Shown: positions 52,118 through 62,000, counted from the stretch's first letter. The stretch is DNA of 64,000 bases from Loktanella sp. 3ANDIMAR09 (GCF_001420005.1 NZ_LJAK01000014.1:22630-86629); one strand, 5' to 3'. Notes: generated by a model not told the origin, from the letters alone. Translations and numbers: made by a program.

Positions 52118-54285
52118 CGCCAGAATTGTCCCCAGGTCCGTTGCAGGTCGTCGGTGCGGCTGTCCTCGATCAGCGGATACAGGCGGTCCTGCACCGACAG
52201 CCGTGCGCCACCGTCACGCAGGATGGGCTGGATCAGCACGGGCCGGGACCGGCGCATGTCCTGTCCCGTCAGGAAATCGAACGGGATGGTGACGCGGATC
52301 CCCTTGTCGAACGAACCTTCGCCGAAATCATCAAAAGAGACGTCGGTCAGGGTGGCATATGCCTCGACGTTCCAGCCGTTGTCGAACCGGCGCCCCACGG
52401 TCAGCGTGCCACCGTCGTCACCGGCCAGATAGCGCCCAAGGTCGAGTTGTGTGAAATACCCGTCGTCGAAATCATAATAGGCCGACAGATGGCCCGTTGT
52501 GACCGTATAGTCGCGCAGACCCAGACGCTGGTCAAAGTCACGCTGGCGCACCCGGTTCAGTTCGGCACCCAGCGCGTAACGTCGCCCGGCAGGGGCCCAC
52601 AGCAGCTCCGTCGAGACGCCGGCAAAGCCGTATTCCAGATAGCCTGCCGTGGCGCGGCCATAAAGATCCGTGCCGGGGCGAAACAGGTAGGACGCGGTCA
52701 GACGGTTCAGCGTCGTCTGTTCGCGGTCATAGATGTTCTTTTCGCTGCGCACGCGCGGTAGCACCGAATTCGATGGCCGCGTCGCATCATCAAGGTTGCC
52801 CAGCAGTTTGCTGCGGATGTCACCAGACAGCCGCAGGCCGGGCGTGAGGTCCAGATCGGCCGTCAGGCTCAGCCCGCCTGCAAGCCTGACGGGCGAGTCC
52901 GGATCGAACAGCGAGGTGCTGATGAACGGTGCAATCCCGAAGTCGAGGCGCGGAAACGGATCGGCCGTCGGCGGCACGGCGGCGGGGCTCGTGTCGATTC
53001 CGGCGCGCGCATAGCTTGCGAATGCCGCATCGGCGTCGAATTCCAGATCGGTCAGGTCAGACCGGCGCAGCGTTGCGCTGACCACGGGCAGGTTGCGCCG
53101 CATGACCACGATCTCGTAGCGGGTGATGCTGTCGGGCAGGGTGTAGGTCAGGGTGCGTGCCGTGCGGCCGATAGCCTGACTGTCGGTGCGGTAGGTGTCG
53201 TTGACGATGGCCACGCGGGCCAGATCACCGCGCAGCGTCAGACCGTAGAGCGTGATATCCTGTTCGGACAGGGCCGCGGCGGTTGCCGTCTGCGGGCCGC
53301 GGGCCTGTGGGTCGGTCGCTGCATCCCAACTGGCGGCCGCGCCTGTGCCTTGTGCGCGCACAGGCAGGGGGGCCGTGTTGTTGATATTGCCGTCGCGCCG
53401 GACCTTTGGGTTGATGTTGTAGCTAAGGTTGATCGCGGCCTCTGACCCATAGAGGTAGGCACCGGTCAGGCGCAGACCGGGATGCAGGTCATAGCTGACG
53501 GCGACATTGACCGGAGATTTGACGTCAAAGGCCGTGCCGTCCTCGAACGGATAGGCGTCGGATGAATATTCCACGGTCGCCAGCGTTCGGTCGTTGATCC
53601 GGTATTGCAGGCCGCCGAACAGGGCCGCGTCGCCCCGGAACCACTCGATGCTGTCGACCTCGCCGCCAGTGCTGGACGCGGTGCGGGCACCGCGCGCATC
53701 AAAGCTGTCGGAGAGTATCCCCAGCGGATTGTCGAACCCGCCCTGGGTGCCGAACCGGCCCCATCCCAGTCCCAGCGTGGCACGCAGGTCGGGAGTCAGA
53801 CTCTTGGAGGCGACGATGTATTCGCTCTCGAAAAATCCGGTCCCGAGGAAATCGTTCAGACCGACGGCAACGGCGGGACGAAAGCGGCCCTCATCCATGA
53901 TCCGGTAGTGCAACGAAAAGCTGCGGTCGAAGACGAAATCGAACACCGCGCGGTCGGACGCGCTGCCGCCCGGGCGAATATCATAAAGCTGGTTGTAGCG
54001 AAAACTGGTGGACAGACGCGGCGTCAGCTGAAACGTCAGCGCGCTGCGCGTGGTGTTGGTGAACCGGGTGTAGGACAGTCCGATGTCGGCATCGGCCGGC
54101 GAATGTGCAGAGGGCATGTCGATCAGGCCCGGCGTGCCGCGCAGGTTGGTGCCATACGACAGCTGCTGCGCCTGTGCGGCGGATGCAAGCATGGCCGCCA
54201 TGGCCACGCCGCACATCGCACGTGCCCAGACGGTTGCCACATCAGCCCTGCCGTTTTGCTGTTTCAATTGGCTCACCCCGTTCAC
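52114..54285 (-). CDS. YjbH-domain outer-membrane exopolysaccharide protein
   Basis: A protein of about 723 residues with an N-terminal signal region (CGVAMAAMLASAAQAQQ). The family's opening, YGTNLRGTPGLIDMPSAHSP, is followed by long beta-barrel-like strands (for example GYLEYGFAGVSTELLWAPAG) ending in DDLQRTWGQFWR. YjbH/GfcD homologues act in group-4 capsule or exopolysaccharide secretion at the outer membrane. The GTG at 54285 is used; an ATG at 54213 would shorten the head to the signal peptide. With YjbF and the GT-like protein it forms a three-gene polysaccharide unit. Confidence 0.86.
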   Translation of the reverse strand: MNGVSQLKQQNGRADVATVWARAMCGVAMAAMLASAAQAQQLSYGTNLRGTPGLIDMPSAHSPADADIGLSYTRFTNTTRSALTFQLTPRLSTSFRYNQLYDIRPGGSASDRAVFDFVFDRSFSLHYRIMDEGRFRPAVAVGLNDFLGTGFFESEYIVASKSLTPDLRATLGLGWGRFGTQGGFDNPLGILSDSFDARGARTASSTGGEVDSIEWFRGDAALFGGLQYRINDRTLATVEYSSDAYPFEDGTAFDVKSPVNVAVSYDLHPGLRLTGAYLYGSEAAINLSYNINPKVRRDGNINNTAPLPVRAQGTGAAASWDAATDPQARGPQTATAAALSEQDITLYGLTLRGDLARVAIVNDTYRTDSQAIGRTARTLTYTLPDSITRYEIVVMRRNLPVVSATLRRSDLTDLEFDADAAFASYARAGIDTSPAAVPPTADPFPRLDFGIAPFISTSLFDPDSPVRLAGGLSLTADLDLTPGLRLSGDIRSKLLGNLDDATRPSNSVLPRVRSEKNIYDREQTTLNRLTASYLFRPGTDLYGRATAGYLEYGFAGVSTELLWAPAGRRYALGAELNRVRQRDFDQRLGLRDYTVTTGHLSAYYDFDDGYFTQLDLGRYLAGDDGGTLTVGRRFDNGWNVEAYATLTDVSFDDFGEGSFDKGIRVTIPFDFLTGQDMRRSRPVLIQPILRDGGARLSVQDRLYPLIEDSRTDDLQRTWGQFWR

Positions 54286-54481
54286 GACCAGCGGTATCCG
54301 GCATCATACACCATCTGCCAGTCTGCACCCACCTCTTGCTAACCATCGAAACGGCCGGATTGAACGGCTCTTTGCACAAAAGTGGTTTTTCGTTCCCGTG
54401 TGACGTTATCCCGGCACAGTCTGCAAAAAGATGCGCGTAATCCTCGAACGATTGGCCAGACGCCTCACTGAGATTGGGGGA

Positions 54482-54556
54482 TGGTGCTGTGAGAGAGGAT
54501 TGAACTCTCGACCTCACCCTTACCAAGGGTGTGCTCTGCCACTGAGCTACCACAGC
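54482..54556 (-). tRNA. tRNA-Thr (anticodon GGT)
   Basis: A complete 75-nt cloverleaf on the minus strand with encoded CCA (54482-54484). The acceptor GCTGTGG pairs with TCACAGC (one G-T). The anticodon stem CACCC/GGGTG carries the loop TTGGTAA, giving anticodon GGT for ACC codons. The T-arm is GAGAG-TTCAATC-CTCTC. Confidence 0.97.
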
Positions 54557-54641
54557 ATCCGTGGGCGGGGAATTAGCGAATAGCTTTGCGGGGTGCAAGC
54601 CCCGTCTGGACGCTTTTTCGCGGGAAGGCTAGAACAACTGC

Positions 54642-54800
54642 ATGACAGAGAAATCACAGGCACCACAGGCGCGCGCCGCGCGCCCCGAAAAGGCATCCAC
54701 GCGCGAGGAGCGGCTCAAGGCCGCGCTCAAGGCAAACATGGCCAAGCGCAAGGCGCAGGCACGGGCGCGGGCGGCGCAGGACATGGGCGACGACGACTGA
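54642..54800 (+). CDS. 52-residue basic protein upstream of murA
   Basis: A short ORF from ATG 54642 to TGA 54798-54800. The product starts MTEKSQAPQARAARPEK, has a helix rich in Lys, Arg and Ala (REERLKAALKANMAKRKAQA), and ends acidic (DMGDDD). It has no signal peptide or domain. Codon use matches neighbouring genes and the same-strand position 75 bases ahead of murA fits a real small gene. The ribosome site (GGAAGG) is about 13 bases upstream, which is loose spacing. Similar short basic ORFs are common beside murA in this group, as I recall. Confidence 0.65.
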   Translation: MTEKSQAPQARAARPEKASTREERLKAALKANMAKRKAQARARAAQDMGDDD

Positions 54801-54875
54801 CCTGGCCGCGCTGGACCTGCGGCGACTGTCGCTGTAACACCGCGCGGCAGACATAGACCAAGTTAGGGCAATCAC

Positions 54876-56144
54876 ATGGATTCCATCGTCGTCACGGGCG
54901 GCAAGCCGCTGAACGGTCAGATTCCGATTGCGGGGGCCAAGAATGCGGCGCTGACACTGATGCCCGCGACCCTGCTGTCCGAAGAGCCGCTGACGCTGAC
55001 CAATGTGCCGCGCCTGTCGGACATCAAGACGATGACCGCCCTGCTTGAGTCGCTGGGCGTCGAGGTGACGTCGATGCAGGGCGGCAAGGTCCAGGTCCTG
55101 TCGAGCCACGACATGACCTCGACCACGGCCGATTATGAAATCGTGCGCAAGATGCGGGCGTCCAACCTCGTGCTTGGTCCGCTGCTGGCGCGGCACCACA
55201 AGGCGGTGGTGTCTCTGCCCGGTGGCTGTGCAATCGGGGCGCGGCCGATGGACATTCATATCGACGCACTCGAACTGATGGGTGCCACGATCGAACTGCG
55301 CGACGGTTATTTGCATGCGACCGCCAGCGGCGGGTTGAAGGGCGCGCGCGTCCCGCTGCGGTTCGCCAGCGTCGGGGCCACCGAAAACGTGCTGATGGCC
55401 GCGACCCTGGCCAAGGGCACGACCGTGATCGAGAACGCCGCGCGCGAGCCGGAAATCGTGGACCTTGCGCGGTGTCTGCGGGCGATGGGCGCGCAGATCG
55501 CGGGTGAGGGCACGTCAACCATCGAAATCCAGGGTGTCGACAAGCTGGGCGCTGCAACGCACCCCGTGGTGACGGACCGGATCGAACTGGGGACCTACAT
55601 GCTGGCCCCGGTATTCTGCGGCGGCGAGGTGGAATGCCTGGGCGGCCGCATGGAACTGGTGACGGCATTTGCGGAAAAGCTGGATCTGGCGGGTGTCGAC
55701 GTGGCCGAAACCGAAGCAGGGCTGAAGGTAAAGCTGCGCGGCGACCGTCCCCGGGCGGTTGATGTGATCACGGAACCTTTCCCCGGTTTTCCGACCGATT
55801 TGCAGGCGCAGATGATGGCGATGCTGTGCCTCGCGGATGGCACCAGCGTGCTGGAAGAAAAGATTTTCGAGAACCGGTTCATGCACGCGCCAGAGCTGAT
55901 CCGGATGGGGGCCGACATCGAGGTGCAGGGCGGTCAGGCGACCGTGCGCGGGGTCGACCGTCTGAAGGGCGCACCCGTCATGGCCACCGATTTGCGCGCC
56001 AGCGTGTCGCTGATCCTGGCCGGACTGGCCGCCGAGGGCGAGACAACCGTGAACCGGGTTTACCACCTGGATCGCGGCTATGAGCATGTCGAGGAAAAGC
56101 TGAGCGCCGTGGGCGCACAGATCGCAAGGGTGCCGGGCGTATGA
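54876..56144 (+). CDS. murA: UDP-N-acetylglucosamine 1-carboxyvinyltransferase
   Basis: A 422-residue MurA, the first committed enzyme of peptidoglycan synthesis, adding enolpyruvate to UDP-GlcNAc. It starts [22 protein letters not shown]. The active-site loop [20 protein letters not shown] has the Cys that forms the enzyme adduct and is the fosfomycin target. [19 protein letters not shown] is another conserved block. Length is normal. Its stop overlaps the DUF2948 start (ATGA). Confidence 0.96.
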   Translation: MDSIVVTGGKPLNGQIPIAGAKNAALTLMPATLLSEEPLTLTNVPRLSDIKTMTALLESLGVEVTSMQGGKVQVLSSHDMTSTTADYEIVRKMRASNLVLGPLLARHHKAVVSLPGGCAIGARPMDIHIDALELMGATIELRDGYLHATASGGLKGARVPLRFASVGATENVLMAATLAKGTTVIENAAREPEIVDLARCLRAMGAQIAGEGTSTIEIQGVDKLGAATHPVVTDRIELGTYMLAPVFCGGEVECLGGRMELVTAFAEKLDLAGVDVAETEAGLKVKLRGDRPRAVDVITEPFPGFPTDLQAQMMAMLCLADGTSVLEEKIFENRFMHAPELIRMGADIEVQGGQATVRGVDRLKGAPVMATDLRASVSLILAGLAAEGETTVNRVYHLDRGYEHVEEKLSAVGAQIARVPGV

Positions 56145-56614
56145 CGGATGCGAGATTCGAGGATGGCGCGGAAAAGCCGCTGCGCCTGATGGCATGGGAT
56201 GCGGCCGATTTGCAGGTCGTGGCCTCGCTTGCGCAGGATTCGGTTTTTCCGGCCTCCGAAATGCGCTGGACCCCGGCCGAACGCCGTTTTGCCGTGTTGC
56301 TCAACCGGTTCCGCTGGGAGGACAAGGGCAGTCTGGCCCCCGGTCACCGGCCGGAGCGGGTGCAGTCGGTCTTGTTGATCGAGGACGTGACAGGCGTCAA
56401 GAGCCAGGGTGTGCCCAAGGGTGATGCCGACACGATCCTGTCGCTGCTGGATATCACATTCGAACCCGGCCCCGACGGCACGGGCGCGGTCGTGCTGACG
56501 CTGGCGGGGGACGGTGTGATTTCCTGCGGCGTCGAGGCGCTGGGCGTGGTGTTGAAAGATGTGACACGGCCCTATGTCGCGGTTTCAGGCAAGGTCCCGC
56601 ATCATCCGGATTGA
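56141..56614 (+). CDS. DUF2948 family protein
   Basis: A 157-residue cytoplasmic protein matching the DUF2948 family: [20 protein letters not shown] at the start, [20 protein letters not shown], and a C-terminal [19 protein letters not shown]. No catalytic motif or function is known. It is coupled to murA by an ATGA overlap, which suggests an envelope or housekeeping connection. Confidence 0.85.
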   Translation: MTDARFEDGAEKPLRLMAWDAADLQVVASLAQDSVFPASEMRWTPAERRFAVLLNRFRWEDKGSLAPGHRPERVQSVLLIEDVTGVKSQGVPKGDADTILSLLDITFEPGPDGTGAVVLTLAGDGVISCGVEALGVVLKDVTRPYVAVSGKVPHHPD

Positions 56615-56697
56615 CTGCGTCTGATTTGACTGGCGGCTGTGCCGCGCATGATTGTTGATTTGCCCAACGGCACCACGGGTGCCTGATGAGGGACCCG

Positions 56698-58002
56698 ATG
56701 CCCGATTTTCTGAACTATGATGACGCCGATTTCGAAGCCCGCTTTGTGGCGCTGCTGACCGCCAAACGCGAGGATTCGCCCGATGTGGACGATGCTGTCG
56801 CCGCCATCATTGCCCAGGTTCGGGCGCAGGGTGACGCGGCGCTGATTGCGCTGACCGAAAAATACGACCGTCTGACGCTGACGCCGGATACCTTGCGGAT
56901 TTCAACCGCCGAGGTCGATGCCGCCTGTGCGCAGGTCAGCGATGACGACCGGGCAGCACTGGAACTGGCCGCTGACCGCATCAGGGCCTATCACGCACGC
57001 CAACTGCCCGAGGATGCCCAGTGGCAGGACGAGGCCGGTGCGACGCTGGGCTGGCGCTGGACGCCTGTGTCTGCCGCGGGTCTCTATGTGCCGGGGGGGC
57101 TGGCCAGCTATCCGTCGTCCGTTTTGATGAATGCGGTTCCGGCCAAGGTGGCGGGCGTGGGGCGTCTGGCGATGGTCGTGCCCAGCCCCGACGGTGTGCT
57201 GAACCCGCTGGTGTTGATGGCGGCACGCATCGCGGGCGTCGATGAAATCTACCGGATCGGCGGCGCGCAGGCGATTGCGGCACTGGCCTATGGCACGCAA
57301 ACCATCGCACCGGTGGACAAGATCACGGGACCGGGCAACGCATTCGTTGCCGCGGCCAAACGCCGTGTGTTCGGCAAGGTCGGCATCGACATGATCGCGG
57401 GCCCGTCCGAAATTCTGGTGATTGCCGATGCGGATAACGACCCCGACTGGATCGCGCTGGACCTGTTGTCGCAGGCCGAACATGACGAAAGCGCCCAATC
57501 CATCCTGATCACTACCGACGCGGCCTTTGGCCGGGCGGTGGCGGATGCGGTGACGGCGCGACTGCAAACGCTGGAACGGCGCAAGATCGCAGGGGCAAGC
57601 TGGCGTGATTTTGGCGCGATCATCACGGTGCCCGATCTGGACGTGGCAGTTGCCCTGTCGGACCGGATCGCGCCGGAACACCTGGAGTTGTGCGTGAATG
57701 ACGCCGAGGCGCTGGCGGCGCGGATCACGCACGCGGGTGCAATCTTTGTCGGTGGCTGGACGCCAGAGGCGATCGGCGACTACATTGGGGGTCCGAACCA
57801 CGTGCTGCCCACCGCCCGGTCAGCGCGGTTTTCAAGTGGATTGTCCGTGATGGATTTTGTCAAACGCACCACCATCGCCCGCATGACGCCGCAGGCACTG
57901 GCGGCTGTCGGTCCTTCTGCGGTGCGATTGGCCACCTCCGAAAGCCTGGAGGCGCACGGCCTGAGCGTGCAGGCCCGGCTGGATCGGTTGAACCAGTCAT
58001 GA
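56698..58002 (+). CDS. hisD: Histidinol dehydrogenase
   Basis: A 434-residue HisD performing the last two oxidations of histidine biosynthesis, from histidinol to histidine with NAD+. Conserved blocks are GLYVPGGLASYPSSVLMNAV, GGAQAIAALAYGTQTI, ITGPGNAFVAAAKR, DMIAGPSEILVIAD, QAEHDESAQSILIT (zinc ligand His) and APEHLELCVNDAEA. The ATG at 56698 follows GAGGGA; an earlier ATG lies at 56686. Its stop overlaps the UPF0262 start (ATGA). Confidence 0.95.
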   Translation: MPDFLNYDDADFEARFVALLTAKREDSPDVDDAVAAIIAQVRAQGDAALIALTEKYDRLTLTPDTLRISTAEVDAACAQVSDDDRAALELAADRIRAYHARQLPEDAQWQDEAGATLGWRWTPVSAAGLYVPGGLASYPSSVLMNAVPAKVAGVGRLAMVVPSPDGVLNPLVLMAARIAGVDEIYRIGGAQAIAALAYGTQTIAPVDKITGPGNAFVAAAKRRVFGKVGIDMIAGPSEILVIADADNDPDWIALDLLSQAEHDESAQSILITTDAAFGRAVADAVTARLQTLERRKIAGASWRDFGAIITVPDLDVAVALSDRIAPEHLELCVNDAEALAARITHAGAIFVGGWTPEAIGDYIGGPNHVLPTARSARFSSGLSVMDFVKRTTIARMTPQALAAVGPSAVRLATSESLEAHGLSVQARLDRLNQS

Positions 58003-58478
58003 GCCGGATCGTCACCATCAACCTCGATGACAGCGGGCTGCCGGCACCCTCTGCCGAAATCGAGCAGGAACGCCGGGTCGCGATTTTCGATCTGCTGGAG
58101 GACAACACCTTTGTGCTGCCCGCCAAGGATGGCCGCAAGGTCCCGCCGGGCCCATACGATCTGGCGCTGTCGATCCGTGATCGTCGGCTGGTGTTTGATG
58201 TCAAGGACGCCAATCTGGGCGAGGCGGGGGCGTTTCACCTGTCGCTGGGACCGTTCCGTCAGGTCGTCAAAGACTATTTCCAGATCTGCGAGAGCTATTT
58301 CGATGCGGTGAAAACCGCAGCCCCCAGCCAGATTGAAACCATCGACATGGCGCGGCGCGGCATCCACAACGAGGGTGCACGCGTGTTGCAGGAACGTCTG
58401 GACGGCAAGGCCGAGGTCGACATCGACACGGCGCGTCGATTGTTCACGCTGATCTGCGTGTTGCATTTTGGCGGCTGA
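57999..58478 (+). CDS. UPF0262 family protein
   Basis: A 159-residue protein of the UPF0262 family, found in alphaproteobacteria directly after hisD. Typical features are EIEQERRVAIFDLLEDNTF, YDLALSIRDRRLVFDV, the FHLSLGPFRQVVKDYFQIC region, and RRGIHNEGARVLQERL. The function is unknown. It is coupled to hisD by ATGA, and its stop lies inside the start of the phosphatase gene. Confidence 0.88.
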   Translation: MSRIVTINLDDSGLPAPSAEIEQERRVAIFDLLEDNTFVLPAKDGRKVPPGPYDLALSIRDRRLVFDVKDANLGEAGAFHLSLGPFRQVVKDYFQICESYFDAVKTAAPSQIETIDMARRGIHNEGARVLQERLDGKAEVDIDTARRLFTLICVLHFGG

Positions 58479-58947
58479 CGGCAAACCTCCGGCGGCAAGC
58501 CTGCCGCAATCGGTCCTGTTTTGCTGCGACCACAACGCCGTGCGTTCGCCCATGGCCGAGGGCATCATGAAAAAGATGTATGGCACACGCGCCTACATCC
58601 AGTCTGTCGGTGTCAACAACGACATGGAAATCGACGGTTTCGCGATCACCGTCTGCGCCGAAATCGGGGTCGAACTGGAACGCCACCGGTCGCGCAGCTT
58701 CGACGAGATGGAAGACTGGGGCGATGATCTGTCGTCGTTCGATCTGGTGCTGGCCTTGTCGCCCGCCAGTCAGCGGCGCGCGCTGGATCTGACGCAGTTC
58801 TATCACTTGGACGTCGAATACTGGCCTTTGCTGGACCCGACCGGCATGGGCGACAACCGCGAGGAAAAGCTCGCGCTTTATCGTCAGACGCGCGACCAGA
58901 TCGTGCGCCACCTGCAAGAGCGGTTCGGCCCGCCCTGCGCGGAATGA
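58468..58947 (+). CDS. Low-molecular-weight protein-tyrosine-phosphatase-like protein
   Basis: A 159-residue LMW-PTP fold protein. The active-site loop FCCDHNAVRSP has the C-x5-R-S motif (nucleophile Cys in the second of the two cysteines). The general acid is probably in the PLLDPTGMGD loop, the usual Asp-Pro position. The frame begins with a TTG at 58468 overlapping the UPF0262 stop; no ATG exists before the catalytic loop. Family members act on phosphotyrosine, arsenate or protein phosphoarginine; which applies is unknown. It is coupled by ATGA to the downstream GT2 gene. Confidence 0.85.
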   Translation: MAADGKPPAASLPQSVLFCCDHNAVRSPMAEGIMKKMYGTRAYIQSVGVNNDMEIDGFAITVCAEIGVELERHRSRSFDEMEDWGDDLSSFDLVLALSPASQRRALDLTQFYHLDVEYWPLLDPTGMGDNREEKLALYRQTRDQIVRHLQERFGPPCAE

Positions 58948-59732
58948 CCGATCCCGCCTGCATGAAAATCTCGATCATCACTGCGGTCTATAACGCGGCG
59001 GCCACCGTGGGGCAGGCTGTTGCCAGCGTTGATGCGCAGACGGGTGTTGATGTGGAACACATCATTGTCGACGGTCTGTCGCAGGACGACACGCTGGCGG
59101 TCATAGCAGGCGCGGGGCAGGGCGGTCGCATCGTGATCTCCGAGGCGGATCGCGGTATCTATGACGCGATCAACAAGGGGATCGCCCGCGCGACCGGGGA
59201 TGTGATCGGGGTCGTCCATGCGGACGATTATCTGGCCGATGACCATGTCCTGTCCGATATTGCAGCCATTTTTGCCGATCCCGCGGTCGAGGCCGTCTAT
59301 GGTGATCTGGATTATGTTCAGAAAACCGATACGCGCCGGATCGTGCGGCATTGGCAGGCCGGTGCGTATCGACCAGCACGACTGCGGCGCGGTTGGATGC
59401 CACCGCATCCGACCTTGTTTCTGCGGGCGGCGGTCTTTGACCGGATCGGTGGCTATGATCCTGCACTGCGGATCGCGGCGGATTATGACCTGATCCTGCG
59501 CTATTTCAGCACGACCACGGCACATCCGGTCTATCTGCCACGCGTGCTGGTCAAGATGCGGGTGGGCGGCGAAAGCAACCGGTCGCTGGACCGAATCCTT
59601 TTGAAAATGCGCGAGGATCGTCTGGCCTTGCGGCGCAACGGGATCGGGGGCTGGGGCACGATCGCGGTCAAGAACCTGTCCAAGCTGCGCCAGTTCCTGC
59701 CGTTTCTGTGGGGACAGGGCCGCGCGTCCTGA
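58944..59732 (+). CDS. Family 2 glycosyltransferase
   Basis: A 262-residue GT2 enzyme. The N-terminal nucleotide-sugar site ISIITAVYNAAATVGQAVAS is followed by EHIIVDGLSQDDTL, the SEADRGIYDAINKGIARATG block and the metal-binding VVHADDYLADD (DxD). HPTLFLRAAVFDRIGGYDP is typical of exopolysaccharide transferases. It is coupled by ATGA to the phosphatase gene. In related genomes, as I recall, the phosphatase is usually followed directly by infA; if so, this transferase is an insertion in the conserved block. Confidence 0.88.
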   Translation: MTDPACMKISIITAVYNAAATVGQAVASVDAQTGVDVEHIIVDGLSQDDTLAVIAGAGQGGRIVISEADRGIYDAINKGIARATGDVIGVVHADDYLADDHVLSDIAAIFADPAVEAVYGDLDYVQKTDTRRIVRHWQAGAYRPARLRRGWMPPHPTLFLRAAVFDRIGGYDPALRIAADYDLILRYFSTTTAHPVYLPRVLVKMRVGGESNRSLDRILLKMREDRLALRRNGIGGWGTIAVKNLSKLRQFLPFLWGQGRAS

Positions 59733-59761
59733 CGTCCCATGCCTCTGACCCGTATTTCCCC

Positions 59762-59790
59762 TTGAAAACCCGTTCAATCAGGCGCATCTA
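59762..59790 (+). promoter_or_regulatory. Candidate sigma-70-type promoter for infA
   Basis: TTGAAA (59762-59767), a 17-base spacer and CATCTA (59785-59790) precede infA. A small hairpin (59799-59813, CCCCGG-ata-CCGGGG) lies between this and the ribosome site. Spacing is ideal but the -10 element is poor. Confidence 0.3.
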
Positions 59791-59835
59791 GGCGCGGTCC
59801 CCGGATACCGGGGCAAAGCAATCACAGGAGACCAC

Positions 59836-60054
59836 ATGGCCAAGGATGAACTTCTCGAATTTCCGGGCGTCGTGAAGGAACTGCTGCCGAATGCGACATT
59901 CCGGGTCGAGTTGGAAAACGGCCATGAGATCATCGCACATACGGCTGGCAAGATGCGCAAGAACCGCATCCGTGTCCTCGCGGGCGACAAGGTGCAGGTC
60001 GAAATGACCCCCTACGATCTGACCAAGGGTCGGATCAATTATCGTTTCAAATAG
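59836..60054 (+). CDS. infA: Translation initiation factor IF-1
   Basis: A 72-residue S1/OB-fold protein, [20 protein letters not shown]..., with [20 protein letters not shown] and [19 protein letters not shown], ending RINYRF. This is a full-length bacterial IF-1 that helps initiator tRNA selection on the 30S subunit. CAGGAG lies eight bases before the ATG. An inverted pair, CGAAACC (60057-60063) and GGTTTCG (60067-60073), follows the stop. Confidence 0.97.
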   Translation: MAKDELLEFPGVVKELLPNATFRVELENGHEIIAHTAGKMRKNRIRVLAGDKVQVEMTPYDLTKGRINYRFK

Positions 60055-60140
60055 GTCGAAACCAACGGTTTCGGCCCGTGCGGGTCTGCGGATCGCAGGG
60101 CGATCTGCATCCGTCACCCGGCACATGAACGGGTGAAATT

Positions 60141-60734
60141 ATGTCAAACCCCTCAAAACCCCGCCTGATCCTCGGCTCTGGCTCGCCCCGGCGGCTGGAG
60201 CTTTTGGCGCAGATCGGCGTGGTGCCTGACGCGGTGCTGCCGCCGGATGTGGACGAATCCGTGCATGCGGGCGAGCTGCCGCGCGACTACGTCAAGCGGA
60301 TCGCCCGCGCCAAGGTGGATGCCGTGCCGGGTGACGATGCCATCGTGCTCTGTGCCGATACGACGGTCGCCGCGGGGCGGCGGATCATGGGCAAGCCTGC
60401 CGATATCGACGAGGCACGGGCATTTCTGACCTTGTTGTCGGGGCGTCGCCACAACGTCATCACAGCGATGGCGGTCAAACGCGGTGATCGTGTCTGGACG
60501 CGGGATGTGCAGACGGCTGTGCGCATGAAACGTCTGTCTGTGACCGAGATGGACGCCTATCTGGCGACCGATGATTGGCGCGGCAAGGCTGGTGGTTATG
60601 CCATTCAGGGACCCGCCGGCGCATTTATCCCTTGGTTGAACGGCAGTTTCACCGGCGTTGTCGGCCTGCCTCTGGCCGAAGCCGCCACGTTGCTGATGGC
60701 CGCAGGCTATCCTGTTTATGGAGATCCCCGATGA
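60141..60734 (+). CDS. maf: Maf-family nucleoside triphosphate pyrophosphatase
   Basis: A 197-residue Maf protein that hydrolyses non-canonical or excess pyrimidine nucleoside triphosphates. The signature [16 protein letters not shown] is near 12-27, followed by [39 protein letters not shown] and [13 protein letters not shown]. Its stop overlaps the next start (ATGA). Confidence 0.93.
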   Translation: MSNPSKPRLILGSGSPRRLELLAQIGVVPDAVLPPDVDESVHAGELPRDYVKRIARAKVDAVPGDDAIVLCADTTVAAGRRIMGKPADIDEARAFLTLLSGRRHNVITAMAVKRGDRVWTRDVQTAVRMKRLSVTEMDAYLATDDWRGKAGGYAIQGPAGAFIPWLNGSFTGVVGLPLAEAATLLMAAGYPVYGDPR

Positions 60735-61750
60735 AGGGCCGCACGATCGTTCTGGATCATTTCAACGGCGCAGAAGCCGCCGCATTGATGGTGGACGGAC
60801 AGCTGGACGACCTGCTGGTCGACGCCGTCGACGCCCCGCGACCGGGTGCCATTTTCCGCGCGATCTGCGACCGCCCGCTCAAGGGGCAGGGGGGCATGAT
60901 GCTGCGCTTGCCCGATGGCGAGACAGCCTTTCTGCGGCAGGGACGCGGCCTGAAGCCGGGCCAGCCTATGCTGGTGCAGGTGACCGGCTATGCCACCGAC
61001 GGCAAGGCGGTGCCCGTGACCGATCGTGTGCTGTTCAAGAGCCGCTACGCGATTGTCACGCCGGGAAAACCGGGGGTCAACATCTCGCGCCAGATCGCTG
61101 ATGATGATGAACGCGACAGGCTGAAACTGGTTGCGTTGGAAAATTACGACAGCGACATGGGATTGATCCTGCGGTCGTCCTGCGAAGGTGCCGAAGCCTC
61201 TGATATCATCGAGGATATCGCGGCGATGCATGATCTGGCCCTGGCCGTGATGGATGACGCAGAGAGCGCAGGCCCCGAGGCACTGACCGAAGGTGACGGG
61301 CCACATGCGCTGGCCTGGCGCGAATGGACCCGCCCGGCCGAGGTCGTCACCCGTGACGGCAGCTTTGCCGAGCTGGGTGTGCTGGATCAGATCGACAGCC
61401 TTGGCCAGCCACGCGTCGCGCTGGACGGCGGGTCGATGTATGTCGAGGCGACACGCGCCTTGGTCGCCGTGGATGTGAATACCGGCGGCGATACCTCGCC
61501 CGCTGCCGCGCTCAAGGCGAACCTGTCGGCGGCACGTCTGCTGCCGCGCGCCTTGCGCCTGCGTGGTTTCGGCGGGCAGATCGCCGTCGATTTTGCCCCC
61601 ATGTCCAAGGCGCATCGCAGGCAGGTCGAACAGGCGCTGCGCGCGGCATTTCGTGCGGACGCCGTCGAGACATCGCTGGTGGGATGGACCACGATGGGCC
61701 TGTTCGAGTTGCAGCGCAAACGTGAACGTCTGCCGTTCGAGGTGTCGTGA
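60731..61750 (+). CDS. Ribonuclease E/G family protein (short, RNase G-like)
   Basis: A 339-residue RNase E/G homologue. The catalytic core shows [15 protein letters not shown], the DNase-I-like block [20 protein letters not shown] with the metal-binding Asp, and [13 protein letters not shown]. An S1-like N-terminal part is abbreviated ([17 protein letters not shown]) and there is no C-terminal Cys-x2-Cys zinc link or RNase E scaffold. Such short forms are usual next to maf and yacG in Rhodobacteraceae. It probably processes rRNA or tRNA. Overlaps maf (ATGA) and yacG (TGATG). Confidence 0.85.
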   Translation: MKGRTIVLDHFNGAEAAALMVDGQLDDLLVDAVDAPRPGAIFRAICDRPLKGQGGMMLRLPDGETAFLRQGRGLKPGQPMLVQVTGYATDGKAVPVTDRVLFKSRYAIVTPGKPGVNISRQIADDDERDRLKLVALENYDSDMGLILRSSCEGAEASDIIEDIAAMHDLALAVMDDAESAGPEALTEGDGPHALAWREWTRPAEVVTRDGSFAELGVLDQIDSLGQPRVALDGGSMYVEATRALVAVDVNTGGDTSPAAALKANLSAARLLPRALRLRGFGGQIAVDFAPMSKAHRRQVEQALRAAFRADAVETSLVGWTTMGLFELQRKRERLPFEVS

Positions 61751-61923
61751 TGGCCTGCCCGATCTGTGACCGCGAAACCGACCCCAAGCTGCGTCCGTTC
61801 TGTTCAAAACGCTGCGCGGACATCGATCTGGCCCGCTGGTTCAGCGGTTCTTATGCGATCCCCGCCGCCCCCGAAGAGCAGGGTGACGACGATGTTTGGG
61901 ACGGTTCTGAAAAACCTCACTAA
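61750..61923 (+). CDS. yacG: YacG zinc-binding DNA gyrase inhibitor
   Basis: A 57-residue zinc protein from ATG 61750 to TAA 61921-61923. Four Cys ligands appear as MACPIC (C3, C6) and PFCSKRC (C18, C22), followed by the diagnostic ADIDLARWFSGSYAIP. The acidic tail EEQGDDDVWDGSE is typical. YacG binds GyrB and inhibits gyrase in E. coli. The start shares one base with the RNase G stop, and tRNA-Phe follows 77 bases later. Confidence 0.92.
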   Translation: MACPICDRETDPKLRPFCSKRCADIDLARWFSGSYAIPAAPEEQGDDDVWDGSEKPH

Positions 61924-62000
61924 TTCGCGTCAAAAGGCTCTGGACACCCCGCCATTCCTTGCCTAGAACGCCGCTACCCGACGGAAATATCCGTCCCGGT

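Noticed and set aside
50459..52432. 657-codon plus-strand frame opposite the GT-like, YjbF and YjbH genes
   Set aside because: Antisense shadow that begins inside a palindromic element and crosses three real genes.
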